Positions 1 through 9,628 of a DNA stretch of 64,000 nucleotides are shown piece by piece (the first letter of the stretch is position 1; the number at the start of each line of letters is the position of its first letter). The stretch is from Enterobacter sp. CC120223-11 (lineage in GTDB: Bacteria > Pseudomonadota > Gammaproteobacteria > Enterobacterales > Enterobacteriaceae). Location of the stretch: assembly GCF_900215375.1 (NCBI RefSeq), contig NZ_OBEF01000011.1:97457-161456 (forward strand). The letters are read 5' to 3'. Under the pieces are notes generated by a model that did not search any database, was not told the origin of the DNA, and saw nothing but the letters and a program-made list of their open reading frames with translations. The position numbers were made by a program, and so were the translations under genes.

Positions 1-633
1 ATCCCGGTTACGGCATTCGCTCAAAACTGTTCACTTATCTGGTGTGAGCAAACCAAACTTGCCGCCCTGGTCGATCCGGGCGGTGATGCTGAGCGAATCA
101 AAGAGGAAGTCGCGGCAGCGGGCGTTACGCTGATGCAGATCCTGCTGACTCACGGTCATCTCGATCACGTCGGTGCTGCGGCGGAGCTGGCACAGCATTA
201 CGGTGTGCCGGTTATCGGACCGGAAAAAGAAGATGAGTTCTGGCTCCAGGGGCTGCCGGCGCAGAGCCGGATGTTCGGCCTCGAAGATTGTCAGCCGTTA
301 ACGCCAGACCGCTGGCTGAATGAAGGTGATTCAGTCAGCGTCGGCAACGTCAGCCTGCAGGTGCTGCACTGTCCGGGCCATACGCCGGGCCACATTGTTT
401 TTTATGACGCGGCTTCGCAGCTGCTGATTTCAGGCGATGTGATTTTCAAAGGTGGAGTAGGGCGCAGCGATTTCCCGCGTGGCGATCACAGCCAGCTTAT
501 CGATTCGATAAAGCGTAAACTGTTGCCGCTGGGGGATGAGGTGAGCTTCATTCCGGGCCACGGCCCGATGTCGACGCTCGGACATGAGCGTGTGCATAAT
601 CCTTTCCTGCAGGATGAAATGCCAGTCTGGTAA
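1..633 (+). CDS. gloC: Hydroxyacylglutathione hydrolase GloC (YcbL), 5' end cut off
   Basis: Metallo-beta-lactamase-fold hydrolase of the glyoxalase II type, which splits S-lactoylglutathione to lactate and glutathione in the cytosol. The frame is open from base 1 and reads [15 protein letters not shown], matching E. coli YcbL from about residue 6, so only about five codons are missing. The metal-binding THGHLDH motif starts at base 148, and later ligands appear in [15 protein letters not shown] and PGHGP. The 210 visible residues fit the 215-residue E. coli protein. It faces aspC tail to tail, separated by a shared hairpin. Identification is from remembered sequence; the promoter and true start lie outside the window. 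It is functionally linked to mgsA at 42.6 kb, whose product is detoxified through the glyoxalase route. Confidence 0.93.
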   Translation: MPVTAFAQNCSLIWCEQTKLAALVDPGGDAERIKEEVAAAGVTLMQILLTHGHLDHVGAAAELAQHYGVPVIGPEKEDEFWLQGLPAQSRMFGLEDCQPLTPDRWLNEGDSVSVGNVSLQVLHCPGHTPGHIVFYDAASQLLISGDVIFKGGVGRSDFPRGDHSQLIDSIKRKLLPLGDEVSFIPGHGPMSTLGHERVHNPFLQDEMPVW

Positions 634-654
634 GCTAACGGACTGAAGCAGAAA

Positions 655-682
655 CAAAAAAGGCCGCTAAGCGGCCTTTTTT
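655..682. terminator. Bidirectional terminator between gloC and aspC
   Basis: A 7-bp GC-rich stem (AGGCCGC / GCGGCCT, 661-677) is flanked by an A-run on the left and a T-run on the right, so it can end transcription from both the convergent gloC and aspC genes. It lies 21 bases after the gloC stop. Confidence 0.9.
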
Positions 683-693
683 AATGGCTGGAA

Positions 694-1884
694 TTACAGC
701 ACGGCAACGATGGCTTCACACAGCGGGGCCATGTTGTCCGGGGTCATTCCTGCAACGTTGATACGGCCGGAAGCGACGGCGTAGACACCGAACTCTTCAC
801 GCAGACGCAGCACCTGGTCTTTGGTCAGGCCACTGAAGGAGAACATACCGTTCTGCCTGGTGATAAAGGTGAAATCACGCTCTGCACCTTTCTCCGCCAA
901 TGTGTTCACAAACAGCAGACGCATGCGCTGAATGCGCTGGCGCATATCGGTCAGCTCCTGTTCCCAGATGGCGCGCAGCGCGTCATTGCTGAGAATGGTC
1001 GCGACAACCGCCGCACCGTGCGCCGGTGGGTTGGAGTAGTTGGCACGAATAACCGCTTTCATCTGGCTGAATGCGCGGTCGGCGGTTTCTGTATCCGCAC
1101 AAACCAGCGTACAGGCACCTACACGCTCATTGTAGAGGCCAAAGTTTTTCGAGAAGGAGCTGGCAACCAGCAGCTCTTTATGGACGGCAGCGAACGCACG
1201 CAGCCCTTCTGCATCTTCTTCCAGCCCACGAGCAAAGCCCTGATAGGCGAAGTCGAAGAGCGGCAGCCAGCCTTTCTCGACGGAAAGTTTCGCGAGCTGT
1301 TCCCACTGCTCAAGCGTCGGGTCGATGCCGGTTGGGTTATGGCAGCAGCCGTGGAAGAGAACGACATCGCCCGCCTGCGCTTCATTCAGGCTTGCCAGCA
1401 GGCCGTTAAAATCCAGTCCGTGCTGCGCGGCATCGTAATAAGTGTATTCACGAACTTCCAGGCCCGCAGAGTTGAATACGCTCTTGTGGTTAGGCCAGCT
1501 TGGGTTGCTGACCCATACGCGTTTAACGTCGGTATTTTTTGCGAGGAAATCCGCTGCTACGCGCAATGCGCCTGTGCCGCCAGGCGTCTGGGCGGTGCGT
1601 GCACGTTTGTCGGTAACAACCGCGCTGCCTTTTCCGAACAGCAGCTCCTGAGTGCAGCGGCCGAACTCCGGAATACCATCAATGCCGAGATAGTTTTTGG
1701 TGGTTTCGTTTTCCAGCAGATAGAGCTCTGCCTTTTTCACGCTGGTCAGAACAGGGGTTTTGCCGGTTTCATCTTTGTAAACACCAATGCCGAGGTTGAT
1801 TTTACTCGGACGGTCATCGGCACGAAACAGATCGGCAAGACCCAGAATGGGGTCGGCAGGGGCAGCGGTAATGTTCTCAAACAT
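694..1884 (-). CDS. aspC: Aspartate aminotransferase
   Basis: Cytosolic PLP enzyme that exchanges the amino group between aspartate/oxaloacetate and glutamate/2-oxoglutarate, and can also act on aromatic amino acids. The 396-residue length equals the E. coli enzyme. The PLP lysine is K246 in SSFSKNFG; N183 (CHNPTG), D211 and Y214 (FDFAYQG) are the expected cofactor contacts, and the C-terminal substrate arginine region (SGRINVAG) is present. The start ATG at 1884 begins [15 protein letters not shown] as in E. coli. It lies downstream of ompF on the same strand, but the ompF terminator separates them. Confidence 0.97.
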   Translation of the reverse strand: MFENITAAPADPILGLADLFRADDRPSKINLGIGVYKDETGKTPVLTSVKKAELYLLENETTKNYLGIDGIPEFGRCTQELLFGKGSAVVTDKRARTAQTPGGTGALRVAADFLAKNTDVKRVWVSNPSWPNHKSVFNSAGLEVREYTYYDAAQHGLDFNGLLASLNEAQAGDVVLFHGCCHNPTGIDPTLEQWEQLAKLSVEKGWLPLFDFAYQGFARGLEEDAEGLRAFAAVHKELLVASSFSKNFGLYNERVGACTLVCADTETADRAFSQMKAVIRANYSNPPAHGAAVVATILSNDALRAIWEQELTDMRQRIQRMRLLFVNTLAEKGAERDFTFITRQNGMFSFSGLTKDQVLRLREEFGVYAVASGRINVAGMTPDNMAPLCEAIVAVL

Positions 1885-2013
1885 GACGAGGTTCCATTGT
1901 GGTTACGGAAGGGAAATCCGCTATCAGGTTAACGGGAGATTTGCGAAAAGCCAACCGTTTGCAGCAAAAACCGAGGGGCTTTTCGAAAGTCACCATTATT
2001 AACTGCCAGGCAT

Positions 2014-2036
2014 AAAAAAACAGGGCCGAAGCCCTG
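2014..2036 (-). terminator. ompF terminator
   Basis: Read on the minus strand, a CAGGGC / GCCCTG stem (2021-2036) with a TTCG-type tetraloop is followed by seven T residues (2014-2020). It begins 35 bases after the ompF stop codon and is a classic intrinsic terminator. Confidence 0.9.
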
Positions 2037-2070
2037 TTTCTTAATGGCATATAACTCAGTGGCGTGAGTC

Positions 2071-3285
2071 TTAGAACTGGTAAACGATACCTACAGCAGC
2101 CTGGTCGTCGGTAGCCAGACCGGTTGTTTTAGAGTAGGCGTTGTCGTCCAGCAGGTTGAATTTGTACGCTGCATAGACGTTCATGTTCTTGTTGAAGTAG
2201 TACCAGGTACCTACTTCGATATATTTCACGAGGTCAGCATCGCCGCCCTTGAAGGATTCGCCATTGGTGATGTTGGTACGAGCCAGCAGGTCTTTACCTT
2301 TAGACTGTACGTAACCGATGGATGGACGCAGGCCGAAATCGAACTGGTACTGAACCACTGCTTCGATGTTCTGAGTTTTGTTAGCAAAGTTGCTATCTGG
2401 CTCGCGAGTCATATTAGTGGTTTCAGCGTACATCACAGCAGCGTATACGTTGTTCGCATCGTATTTGAACGCAGTAGACCATGCTTCAGCGCGATCGCCG
2501 CCAGCGCTTGCTGCACCGTAAACCTGACCAGCATATGGACCAGCTGGGATTACGTAAGTCGTTGGGTTAACCTGCGCGTTAGTACGGTCAGCAGTTTCAT
2601 AACCAGCGGCTACGCTGAAGCCTTCCAGGAATGCGTACTGTACGGAGGTGCTGAAACCGTCGCCGTTTGCTTTAGCGCCGTTGCCGCTCAGGCTGTAGCT
2701 TTGAGCTGCGCCGTTGTCGTCGTCATAATCAACGTTGATTGGGCTGTTGCGATCGTTTTTACCCTGATACTGCAGGGCGAAGCTCAGGCCATCAACCAGA
2801 CCGAAGAAGTCGGAGTTACGGTAGGTCAGAACGCCAGTGGTACGGCCGTTCATGAAGTTGTCGGTTGCAGCCCAGGAGTCGCCGCCCCACTCAACCAGCA
2901 TATCGGTATATGCCGCTACGTCGTAGATGGCACCGTAGTTACGACCGTAGTCGATAGAACCTGCGTCACCAAACTTCAGACCTGCGAAGGCCAGACGAGT
3001 TTTGGTACCCTGGGAGCCTTCGACATTGGATGCATCCAGGTTGTATTCCCACTGACCGTAACCGGTGATCTGGTCGTTGATCTGAGTTTCACCTTTGAAG
3101 CCGATACGGGCATAAGTGGTGTCTTCGTTGGAGGTGTTGCCGTTGGTGGTCCAGATGTGTTCACCAACTGCTTTACCATAGAAGTCCAGTTTGTTGGCAT
3201 TTTTGTTATAGATTTCTGCTGCGTTTGCCGCACCAGCTGCCAACAGGGCAGGGATAACCACTGCCAGGATATTGCGCTTCATCAT
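2071..3285 (-). CDS. ompF: Outer-membrane trimeric porin OmpF/OmpK35 type, with long loops
   Basis: General diffusion porin of the outer membrane. A signal peptide ([22 protein letters not shown]) is cut before AEIYNKN, and the protein ends in VGIVYQF with the C-terminal phenylalanine recognised by the BAM machinery. The constriction loop L3 reads DMLVEWGGD, as remembered from Klebsiella OmpK35, rather than the PEFGGD of E. coli OmpF. At 404 residues it is about 40 longer than E. coli OmpF or OmpK35; the excess falls in predicted surface loops L4 (residues about 177-208) and L5 (about 232-266), with some in L7. Its leader and promoter closely match those of E. coli ompF, so control by OmpR and MicF is likely. 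Confidence 0.93.
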   Translation of the reverse strand: MMKRNILAVVIPALLAAGAANAAEIYNKNANKLDFYGKAVGEHIWTTNGNTSNEDTTYARIGFKGETQINDQITGYGQWEYNLDASNVEGSQGTKTRLAFAGLKFGDAGSIDYGRNYGAIYDVAAYTDMLVEWGGDSWAATDNFMNGRTTGVLTYRNSDFFGLVDGLSFALQYQGKNDRNSPINVDYDDDNGAAQSYSLSGNGAKANGDGFSTSVQYAFLEGFSVAAGYETADRTNAQVNPTTYVIPAGPYAGQVYGAASAGGDRAEAWSTAFKYDANNVYAAVMYAETTNMTREPDSNFANKTQNIEAVVQYQFDFGLRPSIGYVQSKGKDLLARTNITNGESFKGGDADLVKYIEVGTWYYFNKNMNVYAAYKFNLLDDNAYSKTTGLATDDQAAVGIVYQF

Positions 3286-3394
3286 TATTTATTACCCTCA
3301 TTGGTTTTTTTATTGACACTCGCCACTGCCGCCAATGAATTCCGTCAATAAAAATTTACGGAACTATTGATGAGAGTTTGGTGTCTTTCTGTGT

Positions 3395-3500
3395 CTGACA
3401 GGCATATTTCCATTCATGACAACGTTTCGCTAGCCGGAAAGTGCTACAAACATCGCAACTGAGTAACAAAAAGAAATAATGTGTAATAAATTGTGAATTT
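3395..3500 (-). promoter_or_regulatory. ompF promoter with OmpR-type boxes
   Basis: On the minus strand the region upstream of the ATG keeps the E. coli ompF arrangement: a -10 AAATAT (3404-3409), a weak -35 TAGCGA (3427-3432) at 17 bp, and upstream T/A-rich TTTCTTTTTGTTAC-like boxes (about 3460-3480) resembling the OmpR F boxes. The roughly 110-base leader (3286-3397) ends GAGGGTAATAAATAATG, the region paired by MicF RNA in E. coli. Exact OmpR contacts are inferred from similarity. Confidence 0.7.
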
Positions 3501-3842
3501 TCGGGAACTTTGTGAACCACCTCAAATTTCCTTGAGCATCGCCTGATTAATGACCGGGTCCTTATCTATCTATATGAAATGCTTATTTTAATTTTCAATA
3601 AGGGCTTTTCTTATCTAAGAATGCTTCTCATCTCACTTTTTCTTATGACGCAAAGTTAACTTTTTGTGCGCGTTGCCGGTGGTTATTTTGTGTGCTAAGT
3701 CCGAAAGCCTCACTTAAGCGCCACTGAATGATTGGTGAAAAAATGTGCGGAATTATTACAGGACACGAGGCGTAACATTTTGGCGGGGGAGGGTGGTTGA
3801 CCTTTATGTTTGTAGAAATTTGTTCACAAATACTGACACAGG
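3501..3842. other. Intergenic stretch between ompF promoter and asnS terminator
   Basis: AT-rich non-coding DNA upstream of the OmpR boxes. No open frame here has a convincing start or family match (a 67-codon minus-strand frame at 3643-3846 looks random), and no tRNA or known small RNA is recognisable. In E. coli the corresponding DNA holds a distal OmpR site and IHF sites for ompF; I can only say that the base composition would allow that. Confidence 0.5.
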
Positions 3843-3874
3843 CCAAAAAAAAGCCAGCATGAATGCTGGCTTTT
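3843..3874 (-). terminator. asnS terminator
   Basis: Minus-strand hairpin AGCCAGCA / TGCTGGCT (3852-3871) with a short loop, followed by a T-run (complement of 3843-3851). It starts about 16 bases after the asnS stop. Confidence 0.9.
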
Positions 3875-3889
3875 AAAGGGAAGTGTTAC

Positions 3890-5290
3890 TTAGAAAGTGG
3901 CGTTACGTGGCGTACGTGGGAACGGGATCACGTCGCGAACGTTCTGAACGCCGGTAACGTAGGCGATGAGGCGCTCAAAGCCAAGACCGAAGCCAGCGTG
4001 CGGCACGGTGCCGTAGCGACGCAGGTCGCGATACCAGCTGTAATCTTCTTTATTGAGACCCATTTCAGCCAGACGTGCATCAAGCACATCCAGACGCTCT
4101 TCACGCTGCGAACCGCCGATGATCTCGCCAATGCCCGGGGCCAGTACGTCCATCGCGGCAACGGTTTTGCCGTCGTCGTTAAGGCGCATATAGAAGGCCT
4201 TGATGTCTTTCGGGTAGTTTTTCACAACCACTGGCGCTTTGAAGTGTTTCTCTGCCAGATAACGTTCGTGCTCGGAAGAGAGGTCTACGCCCCAGAACAC
4301 AGGGTTCTCGAACGCCTGGCCGCAGTTTTCCAGGATGGTTACCGCATCGGTGTAATCTACCTGAGCAAAGTCTGCTTCAACAAAGCGTTCCAGGCGAGTG
4401 ATGGCATCCTGATCAACGCGCTCTGCGAAGAATTTCATGTCATCAGCACGCTCTTCAAGCACGGCTTTGAAGACATACTTCAGCATGGCTTCCGCCAGCG
4501 CGGCGTTATCTTCCAGGTCGGCAAAGGCTACTTCCGGCTCCAGCATCCAGAATTCCGCCAGGTGGCGGCTGGTGTTGGAGTTTTCGGCGCGGAACGTTGG
4601 GCCAAAGGTGTAAACCTTGGACAGCGCACAGGCATAAGTTTCGGCGTTCAGCTGGCCGGAAACGGTCAGGAAGGATTCACGACCAAAGAAGTCTTTGTCG
4701 TAATCCACCTTGCCCTGGTCGTTACGCGGCAGGTTTTCCAGATCCAGCGTGGAGACGCGGAACATCTCGCCCGCACCTTCGGTATCGGAAGCCGTAATCA
4801 GCGGGGTAGAAACCCAGAAATAACCCTGCTCGTGGAAGAAGCGATGCAGCGCCTGCGCCAGAGTGTGACGCACGCGGGCCACTGCACCAATCAGGTTGGT
4901 GCGCGGACGCAGGTGAGCAACTTCACGCAGATACTCGATGCTGTGGCGTTTGGCCGCCATCGGGTAAGTATCCGGATCTTCAACCCAGCCGGTCACTTCA
5001 ACCCGAGAGGCCTGAATTTCGAAGCTCTGGCCCTGACCCTGAGAGGCGACAACTTTACCGGTGACAATCACGGAGCAGCCAGTGGTCAGACGCAGCACTT
5101 CCTGATTGTAATTGGGCAGAGAATTACTGACGACGGCCTGTACTGGATCAAAGCAGGAACCGTCATAGACGGCGAGGAAGGAAAAGCCAGCTTTTGAATC
5201 TCGACGGGTACGCACCCATCCGCGCACGGTGACTTCGCTGTCAACGGCTACGCGGCCCTGGAGTACGTCGGCTACAGGCACAACGCTCAT
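3890..5290 (-). CDS. asnS: Asparagine-tRNA ligase
   Basis: Class IIb aminoacyl-tRNA synthetase that charges tRNA-Asn in the cytosol. The 466-residue length equals E. coli AsnS. An N-terminal OB-fold anticodon-binding domain (about residues 1-105, starting [21 protein letters not shown]) precedes the class II catalytic core, with motif 2 in [21 protein letters not shown] and motif 3 in [15 protein letters not shown] near the C-terminus, which ends [10 protein letters not shown]. It is a single gene with its own terminator, and sits between pncB and ompF as in E. coli. Confidence 0.97.
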   Translation of the reverse strand: MSVVPVADVLQGRVAVDSEVTVRGWVRTRRDSKAGFSFLAVYDGSCFDPVQAVVSNSLPNYNQEVLRLTTGCSVIVTGKVVASQGQGQSFEIQASRVEVTGWVEDPDTYPMAAKRHSIEYLREVAHLRPRTNLIGAVARVRHTLAQALHRFFHEQGYFWVSTPLITASDTEGAGEMFRVSTLDLENLPRNDQGKVDYDKDFFGRESFLTVSGQLNAETYACALSKVYTFGPTFRAENSNTSRHLAEFWMLEPEVAFADLEDNAALAEAMLKYVFKAVLEERADDMKFFAERVDQDAITRLERFVEADFAQVDYTDAVTILENCGQAFENPVFWGVDLSSEHERYLAEKHFKAPVVVKNYPKDIKAFYMRLNDDGKTVAAMDVLAPGIGEIIGGSQREERLDVLDARLAEMGLNKEDYSWYRDLRRYGTVPHAGFGLGFERLIAYVTGVQNVRDVIPFPRTPRNATF

Positions 5291-5429
5291 AGTTATCTCT
5301 CTGTTAGTAATCCGGAATAATGTTTTCTCTTTCCGCCCTTTATAAAAAGGGGGTTCTCTATGTTACCTGTCATCTTTTAACAGACAAGCGGAAATCGCAG
5401 GGAGACGGGGAGAATTGAGAAAATAATAA

Positions 5430-5458
5430 GAAGAAAGGAGCCCTGAAGGCTCCTTTTT
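5430..5458 (-). terminator. pncB terminator
   Basis: Stem AGGAGCC / GGCTCCT (5436-5454) with a 5-base loop, about nine bases after the pncB stop. On the minus strand the tail is TTCTTCTT-like; on the plus strand it is TTTTT, which is the stronger signal, so it may also stop stray plus-strand transcription. Confidence 0.8.
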
Positions 5459-5463
5459 GCTGA

Positions 5464-6666
5464 TTAGCTGGCTTTTTTGACCTGAGGCAGGTCAAAGGCT
5501 TTGCGCAGTGCTCTGACGAAGGCCTTGTCGTGGCAGATAGTTTTCCCCGGGCTGTCGGAGAGTTTCGCCACCGGCTTGCCGTTACATTCCACCAGTTTAA
5601 TGACGATATTTAGCGGTTTAACCTGAGGGATATCGCAGGTCAGGCGCGTGCCGATCCCGAAGCTCAGATTCACGCGCGAAGAGAAGTGGCGGTAAAGCTC
5701 AACGGCTTTGTTCAGATCGAGATTATCGGAGAACACCAGCACTTTACTCATCGGATCGATGCCGAGCTTCTGGTAGTGCGCAATGGCTTTTTCACCCCAT
5801 TCCACCGGGTCCCCGGAGTCATGGCGCAAGCCCTGATAGCGCTCGGCAAACTCCGGGCCGAAGTCACGCAGGAAGGCATCCATGGTGATGCAGTCGGTCA
5901 GGGCGATGCCGAGCTGATCCGGGTACTCTTCGAGCCATGCGGCGAGCGCCACGCGCTGGCTGGTGGCCAGTTCAGGGCTGATTTGCTGGTGTGCCTGGAA
6001 CCATTCGTGTGCCTGGGTGCCCATCGGTTCAAGCGACAGGCGGCGAGCCAGATCGTAGTTGCTGGTGCCAATAAACCATTTTTCCTGCTGAAGACGCTCG
6101 ACAATCGCCTGCTGCACTTCGCGAGAGAAGCGACGGCGGGTGCCGAAGTCCATCAGGCGGAAGCCGGACATGTCGATATCCTGAGTCAGCTGTTTGAACT
6201 CTGCAAGCTTGCGCTCCAGCGTTGACAACGCAAGTTCAACGCCCGCTTCAGGCGAGCGATAGCGGTGGACCAGCTCACTGATCACGGCGAGCAGCGGGAC
6301 TTCCCACATGATCACCTCGCGCCACGGGCCGGTGATGCGAATGTTCAGTTTGCCGTTGTCGTTACGAACGGTGACCTGCTGCGGGTTATAGCGAAACTCG
6401 CGCAGCCAGTTCAGGTAGTCTGATTTGAAGAAAGGCAGGCCAGACAGCCACTGAAACTCATCGTCCTTCAGCCGCAGCGACTGCATCGCTTCGACTTGTT
6501 CACGAATGGCGTCTGCGTAAATTCCAAGCAGGTCGTCACCGCGGCAGCGGAATTCTGCAGCCACCTGCACATCATAATAATGATGGAAGACGGCCTGCTG
6601 CATGTGCAGCTTATAAGCATCTGTATCAAGCAGAGTCTGCAGAACAGGGGAAGCGAATTGTGTCAT
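5464..6666 (-). CDS. pncB: Nicotinate phosphoribosyltransferase
   Basis: Cytosolic enzyme of the NAD salvage pathway that joins nicotinate to PRPP with ATP hydrolysis to give nicotinate mononucleotide. The 400-residue product from [19 protein letters not shown] matches E. coli PncB in length and in conserved stretches such as [10 protein letters not shown] (around the phosphorylated histidine region), GLRHDSGDP and [11 protein letters not shown] frame extension of three codons (start 6675, MRT) is possible, but the MTQ start agrees with the family. The upstream region carries a NadR-type box, so repression when NAD is plentiful is likely. It is divergent from pepN, as in E. coli. Confidence 0.95.
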   Translation of the reverse strand: MTQFASPVLQTLLDTDAYKLHMQQAVFHHYYDVQVAAEFRCRGDDLLGIYADAIREQVEAMQSLRLKDDEFQWLSGLPFFKSDYLNWLREFRYNPQQVTVRNDNGKLNIRITGPWREVIMWEVPLLAVISELVHRYRSPEAGVELALSTLERKLAEFKQLTQDIDMSGFRLMDFGTRRRFSREVQQAIVERLQQEKWFIGTSNYDLARRLSLEPMGTQAHEWFQAHQQISPELATSQRVALAAWLEEYPDQLGIALTDCITMDAFLRDFGPEFAERYQGLRHDSGDPVEWGEKAIAHYQKLGIDPMSKVLVFSDNLDLNKAVELYRHFSSRVNLSFGIGTRLTCDIPQVKPLNIVIKLVECNGKPVAKLSDSPGKTICHDKAFVRALRKAFDLPQVKKAS

Positions 6667-6694
6667 GGTGCGCAATAGCGTCCTCTTAAAGGAG

Positions 6695-6712
6695 CGTTTA
6701 GTACAATAAACA
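6695..6712 (-). promoter_or_regulatory. NadR box of pncB
   Basis: On the minus strand the sequence is TGTTTA-TTGTAC-TAAACG, one mismatch from the TGTTTA-N6-TAAACA operator bound by the NAD repressor NadR. It lies 29 bases upstream of the pncB ATG and just downstream of the proposed promoter, a good position for repression. Confidence 0.85.
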
Positions 6713-6722
6713 ACGGCTGAAA

Positions 6723-6757
6723 CCGCAGGAGTATACCTTGTTTATCGATTTATTGAA
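6723..6757 (-). promoter_or_regulatory. Probable pncB promoter
   Basis: On the minus strand a -35-like TTCAAT is followed after 16 bp by TATACT (complement of 6730-6735). The start site would fall near 6723, about 11 bases upstream of the NadR box. Assignment is by motif only. Confidence 0.5.
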
Positions 6758-6930
6758 CCCCGATCACACCACAAGGCTTTCGGTGGGTCGAGGGCAAATC
6801 GTGCCGCGTGTTATCAATATGTAGCAATTTGCGTGCTTACCCCTGAAAAGATGAACATTCTGCGTAGCGCCAAAGTTACAACAGGAATAGACTGAGGCCG
6901 ATACTTTACAAAAGATGCTAAAGGTTTTTT

Positions 6931-9543
6931 ATGACACAACAGCCCCAAGCCAAATACCGCCACGACTACCGTGCGCCGGAATACCTGATCAGCGATATCG
7001 ACCTGACCTTTGACCTGGATGCCGCAAAAACCGTCGTGACGGCTGTCAGCCAGATTACCCGTCACGCTGCGTCTGCCACGCCACTGCGCTTGAACGGTGA
7101 AGACTTAACGCTGATTTCACTGCACGTGAATGATGAGCCGTGGAGTGAGTATAAAGAAGAAAACAATCAGCTGGTGATCGACGGCCTGCCGGAGCGTTTT
7201 GAGCTGCGCATCGTCAACGAAATCAGCCCGGCTGCGAATACCGCGCTGGAAGGGCTTTACCAGTCCGGTGAAGCGCTCTGTACGCAGTGTGAAGCTGAAG
7301 GCTTCCGCCATATCACCTGGTATCTCGATCGCCCGGATGTGCTGGCGCGCTTTACCACCAAAATTATCGCCGATAAGAGCAAGTACCCTTATCTGTTGTC
7401 CAACGGCAACCGCGTTGCTGAAGGTGAACTCGAAAACGGTCGTCACTGGGTGCAGTGGCAGGATCCGTTCCCGAAACCTTGCTACCTGTTCGCGCTGGTG
7501 GCCGGTGACTTCGACGTGCTGCGTGATAAATACGTCACCCGTTCTGGCCGTGAAGTGGCGCTGGAGCTGTTCGTCGATCGCGGTAACCTGGACCGCGCGC
7601 CGTGGGCGATGACTTCGCTTATCAACTCCATGAAGTGGGACGAAGAGCGCTTTGGCCTCGAGTACGATCTCGACATCTATATGATTGTCGCCGTCGACTT
7701 CTTCAACATGGGCGCAATGGAGAACAAAGGCCTCAACGTCTTTAACTCCAAATATGTGCTGGCCCGCACCGATACGGCAACCGATAAAGACTATCTCGAT
7801 ATCGAACGCGTTATTGGCCACGAATACTTCCACAACTGGACCGGCAACCGCGTTACCTGTCGTGACTGGTTCCAGCTGAGCCTGAAAGAGGGCTTAACGG
7901 TGTTCCGCGATCAGGAGTTCAGCTCCGACCTCGGCTCCCGCGCGGTGAACCGCATCAGCAACGTGCGCACCATGCGCGGCATGCAGTTTGCAGAAGATGC
8001 CAGCCCAATGGCGCACCCGATTCGCCCGGACATGGTTATCGAAATGAACAACTTCTACACCCTGACGGTGTATGAGAAGGGTTCAGAAGTGATTCGCATG
8101 CTGCACACGCTGCTTGGCGAAGCGAACTTCCAGAAAGGGATGCAGCTGTACTTTGAGCGTCACGACGGCAGTGCCGCCACCTGCGATGATTTTGTGCAGG
8201 CGATGGAAGATGCCTCCAATGTCGATCTCTCCCACTTCCGCCGCTGGTACAGTCAGTCCGGCACGCCAGTTGTGACCGTGCATGACGACTACAACCCGGA
8301 AACCGAGCAGTACACGCTGACCATCAAGCAGCACACGCCGCCGACCTCAGAGCAGCAGGATAAGCAGCCGCTGCACATTCCGTTCGATATCGAGCTGTAT
8401 GACAACGAAGGCAAAGTGATTCCGCTGCAGAAGGGCGGTCATCCGGTACATAACGTGCTGAACGTGACCCAGGCCGAGCAGACGTTCATCTTCGACAATG
8501 TGTACTTCCAGCCTGTGCCGTCCCTGCTGCGTGAGTTTTCTGCGCCGGTGAAGCTGGAGTATAAGTGGAGCGATCAGCAGCTGACTTTCCTGATGCGTCA
8601 CGCTCGCAATGACTTCTCCCGCTGGGATGCCGCGCAGAGCCTGCTTGCCACCTACATCAAGCTCAACGTCAATCGTCATCAGCAGCACCAGCCGCTGTCG
8701 CTGCCGGTTCACGTGGCCGATGCGTTCCGCGCCATTCTGCTGGATGAGAACATCGACCCGGCGCTGGCGGCCGAAATTTTGACGCTGCCTTCGGTGAATG
8801 AAATCGCCGAGCTGTTCGAGATCATCGATCCGGTGGCCATTGCGACGGTGCGTGAAGCGCTGACCCGCACGCTGGCCAAAGAGCTGGCGGACGAGTTCCT
8901 GGCTATCTACAACGCCAACAAGCTTGATGCTTATCGCGTTGAACATGCGGATATTGGCAAGCGCTCCCTGCGTAACACCTGCCTGCGCTACCTGGCGTTT
9001 GGCGATGCAGAGCTTGCGGATAAGCTGGTTCAGCACCAGTATCATCACGCTGACAACATGACCGACGCTCTGGCAGCGCTGGGCGCGGCGGTGGCGGCTC
9101 AGCTGCCGTGTCGCGATGCGCTGATGCAGGAGTACGACGACAAATGGCACCATGACGGTCTGGTGATGGACAAGTGGTATATTCTGCAAGCCACCAGCCC
9201 GGCGGAAAACGTACTGGAAACCGTGCGTGGCCTGCTGAAGCACCGCTCTTTCACCCTGAGCAACCCGAACCGCATTCGTTCGCTGATTGGGGCTTTTGCG
9301 ATGAGCAACCCGGCGGCGTTCCATGCGCAGGATGGCAGCGGTTATCAGTTCCTGGCAGAAATGCTGACCGAACTGAACAGCCGTAACCCGCAGGTGGCTT
9401 CCCGTCTGATTGAACCGCTGATCCGCCTGAAGCGTTACGATGCAGCGCGTCAGGAAAAAATGCGCGCAGCGCTGGAGCAGCTGAAAGGCCTGGAGAATCT
9501 CTCCGGCGATCTGTTCGAGAAGATCGGCAAAGCGTTAGCGTAA
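6931..9543 (+). CDS. pepN: Aminopeptidase N
   Basis: Large M1-family zinc aminopeptidase of the cytosol that trims N-terminal residues from peptides and is a main broad-specificity aminopeptidase in enterobacteria. Its 870 residues equal the E. coli length. The exopeptidase motif GAMENKG lies near residue 260 and the zinc motif HEYFHNWTGNR near 297, with the third ligand glutamate in LKEGLTVFRDQEF; a C-terminal helical domain fills residues about 545-870. A short SD-like AAAGG precedes the ATG. It is divergent from pncB. In E. coli K-12 the next operon is ssu; here an accessory cluster intervenes. Confidence 0.97.
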   Translation: MTQQPQAKYRHDYRAPEYLISDIDLTFDLDAAKTVVTAVSQITRHAASATPLRLNGEDLTLISLHVNDEPWSEYKEENNQLVIDGLPERFELRIVNEISPAANTALEGLYQSGEALCTQCEAEGFRHITWYLDRPDVLARFTTKIIADKSKYPYLLSNGNRVAEGELENGRHWVQWQDPFPKPCYLFALVAGDFDVLRDKYVTRSGREVALELFVDRGNLDRAPWAMTSLINSMKWDEERFGLEYDLDIYMIVAVDFFNMGAMENKGLNVFNSKYVLARTDTATDKDYLDIERVIGHEYFHNWTGNRVTCRDWFQLSLKEGLTVFRDQEFSSDLGSRAVNRISNVRTMRGMQFAEDASPMAHPIRPDMVIEMNNFYTLTVYEKGSEVIRMLHTLLGEANFQKGMQLYFERHDGSAATCDDFVQAMEDASNVDLSHFRRWYSQSGTPVVTVHDDYNPETEQYTLTIKQHTPPTSEQQDKQPLHIPFDIELYDNEGKVIPLQKGGHPVHNVLNVTQAEQTFIFDNVYFQPVPSLLREFSAPVKLEYKWSDQQLTFLMRHARNDFSRWDAAQSLLATYIKLNVNRHQQHQPLSLPVHVADAFRAILLDENIDPALAAEILTLPSVNEIAELFEIIDPVAIATVREALTRTLAKELADEFLAIYNANKLDAYRVEHADIGKRSLRNTCLRYLAFGDAELADKLVQHQYHHADNMTDALAALGAAVAAQLPCRDALMQEYDDKWHHDGLVMDKWYILQATSPAENVLETVRGLLKHRSFTLSNPNRIRSLIGAFAMSNPAAFHAQDGSGYQFLAEMLTELNSRNPQVASRLIEPLIRLKRYDAARQEKMRAALEQLKGLENLSGDLFEKIGKALA

Positions 9544-9550
9544 TAAGCCA

Positions 9551-9574
9551 GCCCGGCGAGGCCACTCGCCGGGC
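9551..9574. terminator. Strong inverted repeat after pepN
   Basis: A 10-bp GC-rich perfect stem (GCCCGGCGAG / CTCGCCGGGC) with a 4-base loop, seven bases after the pepN stop. There is no T-run on the plus strand, so it may be an RNA-stabilising 3' hairpin or a Rho-assisted terminator rather than an intrinsic one. Confidence 0.6.
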
Positions 9575-9628
9575 AAAATCAAAATCCGCCGTTATAGTAA
9601 GAATAGTGTGCTCAACAGGCGAATGGCG

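Noticed and set aside
1018..1932. A 304-codon plus-strand frame
   Set aside because: It lies antisense to aspC, whose reading frame has full family motifs; the plus-strand product resembles nothing known.
3863..5197. A 444-codon plus-strand frame
   Set aside because: It is the antisense shadow of asnS, produced by the GC-rich codon pattern.
8347..9324. A 325-codon minus-strand frame within pepN
   Set aside because: It is antisense to conserved aminopeptidase sequence and has no ribosome site or family resemblance.
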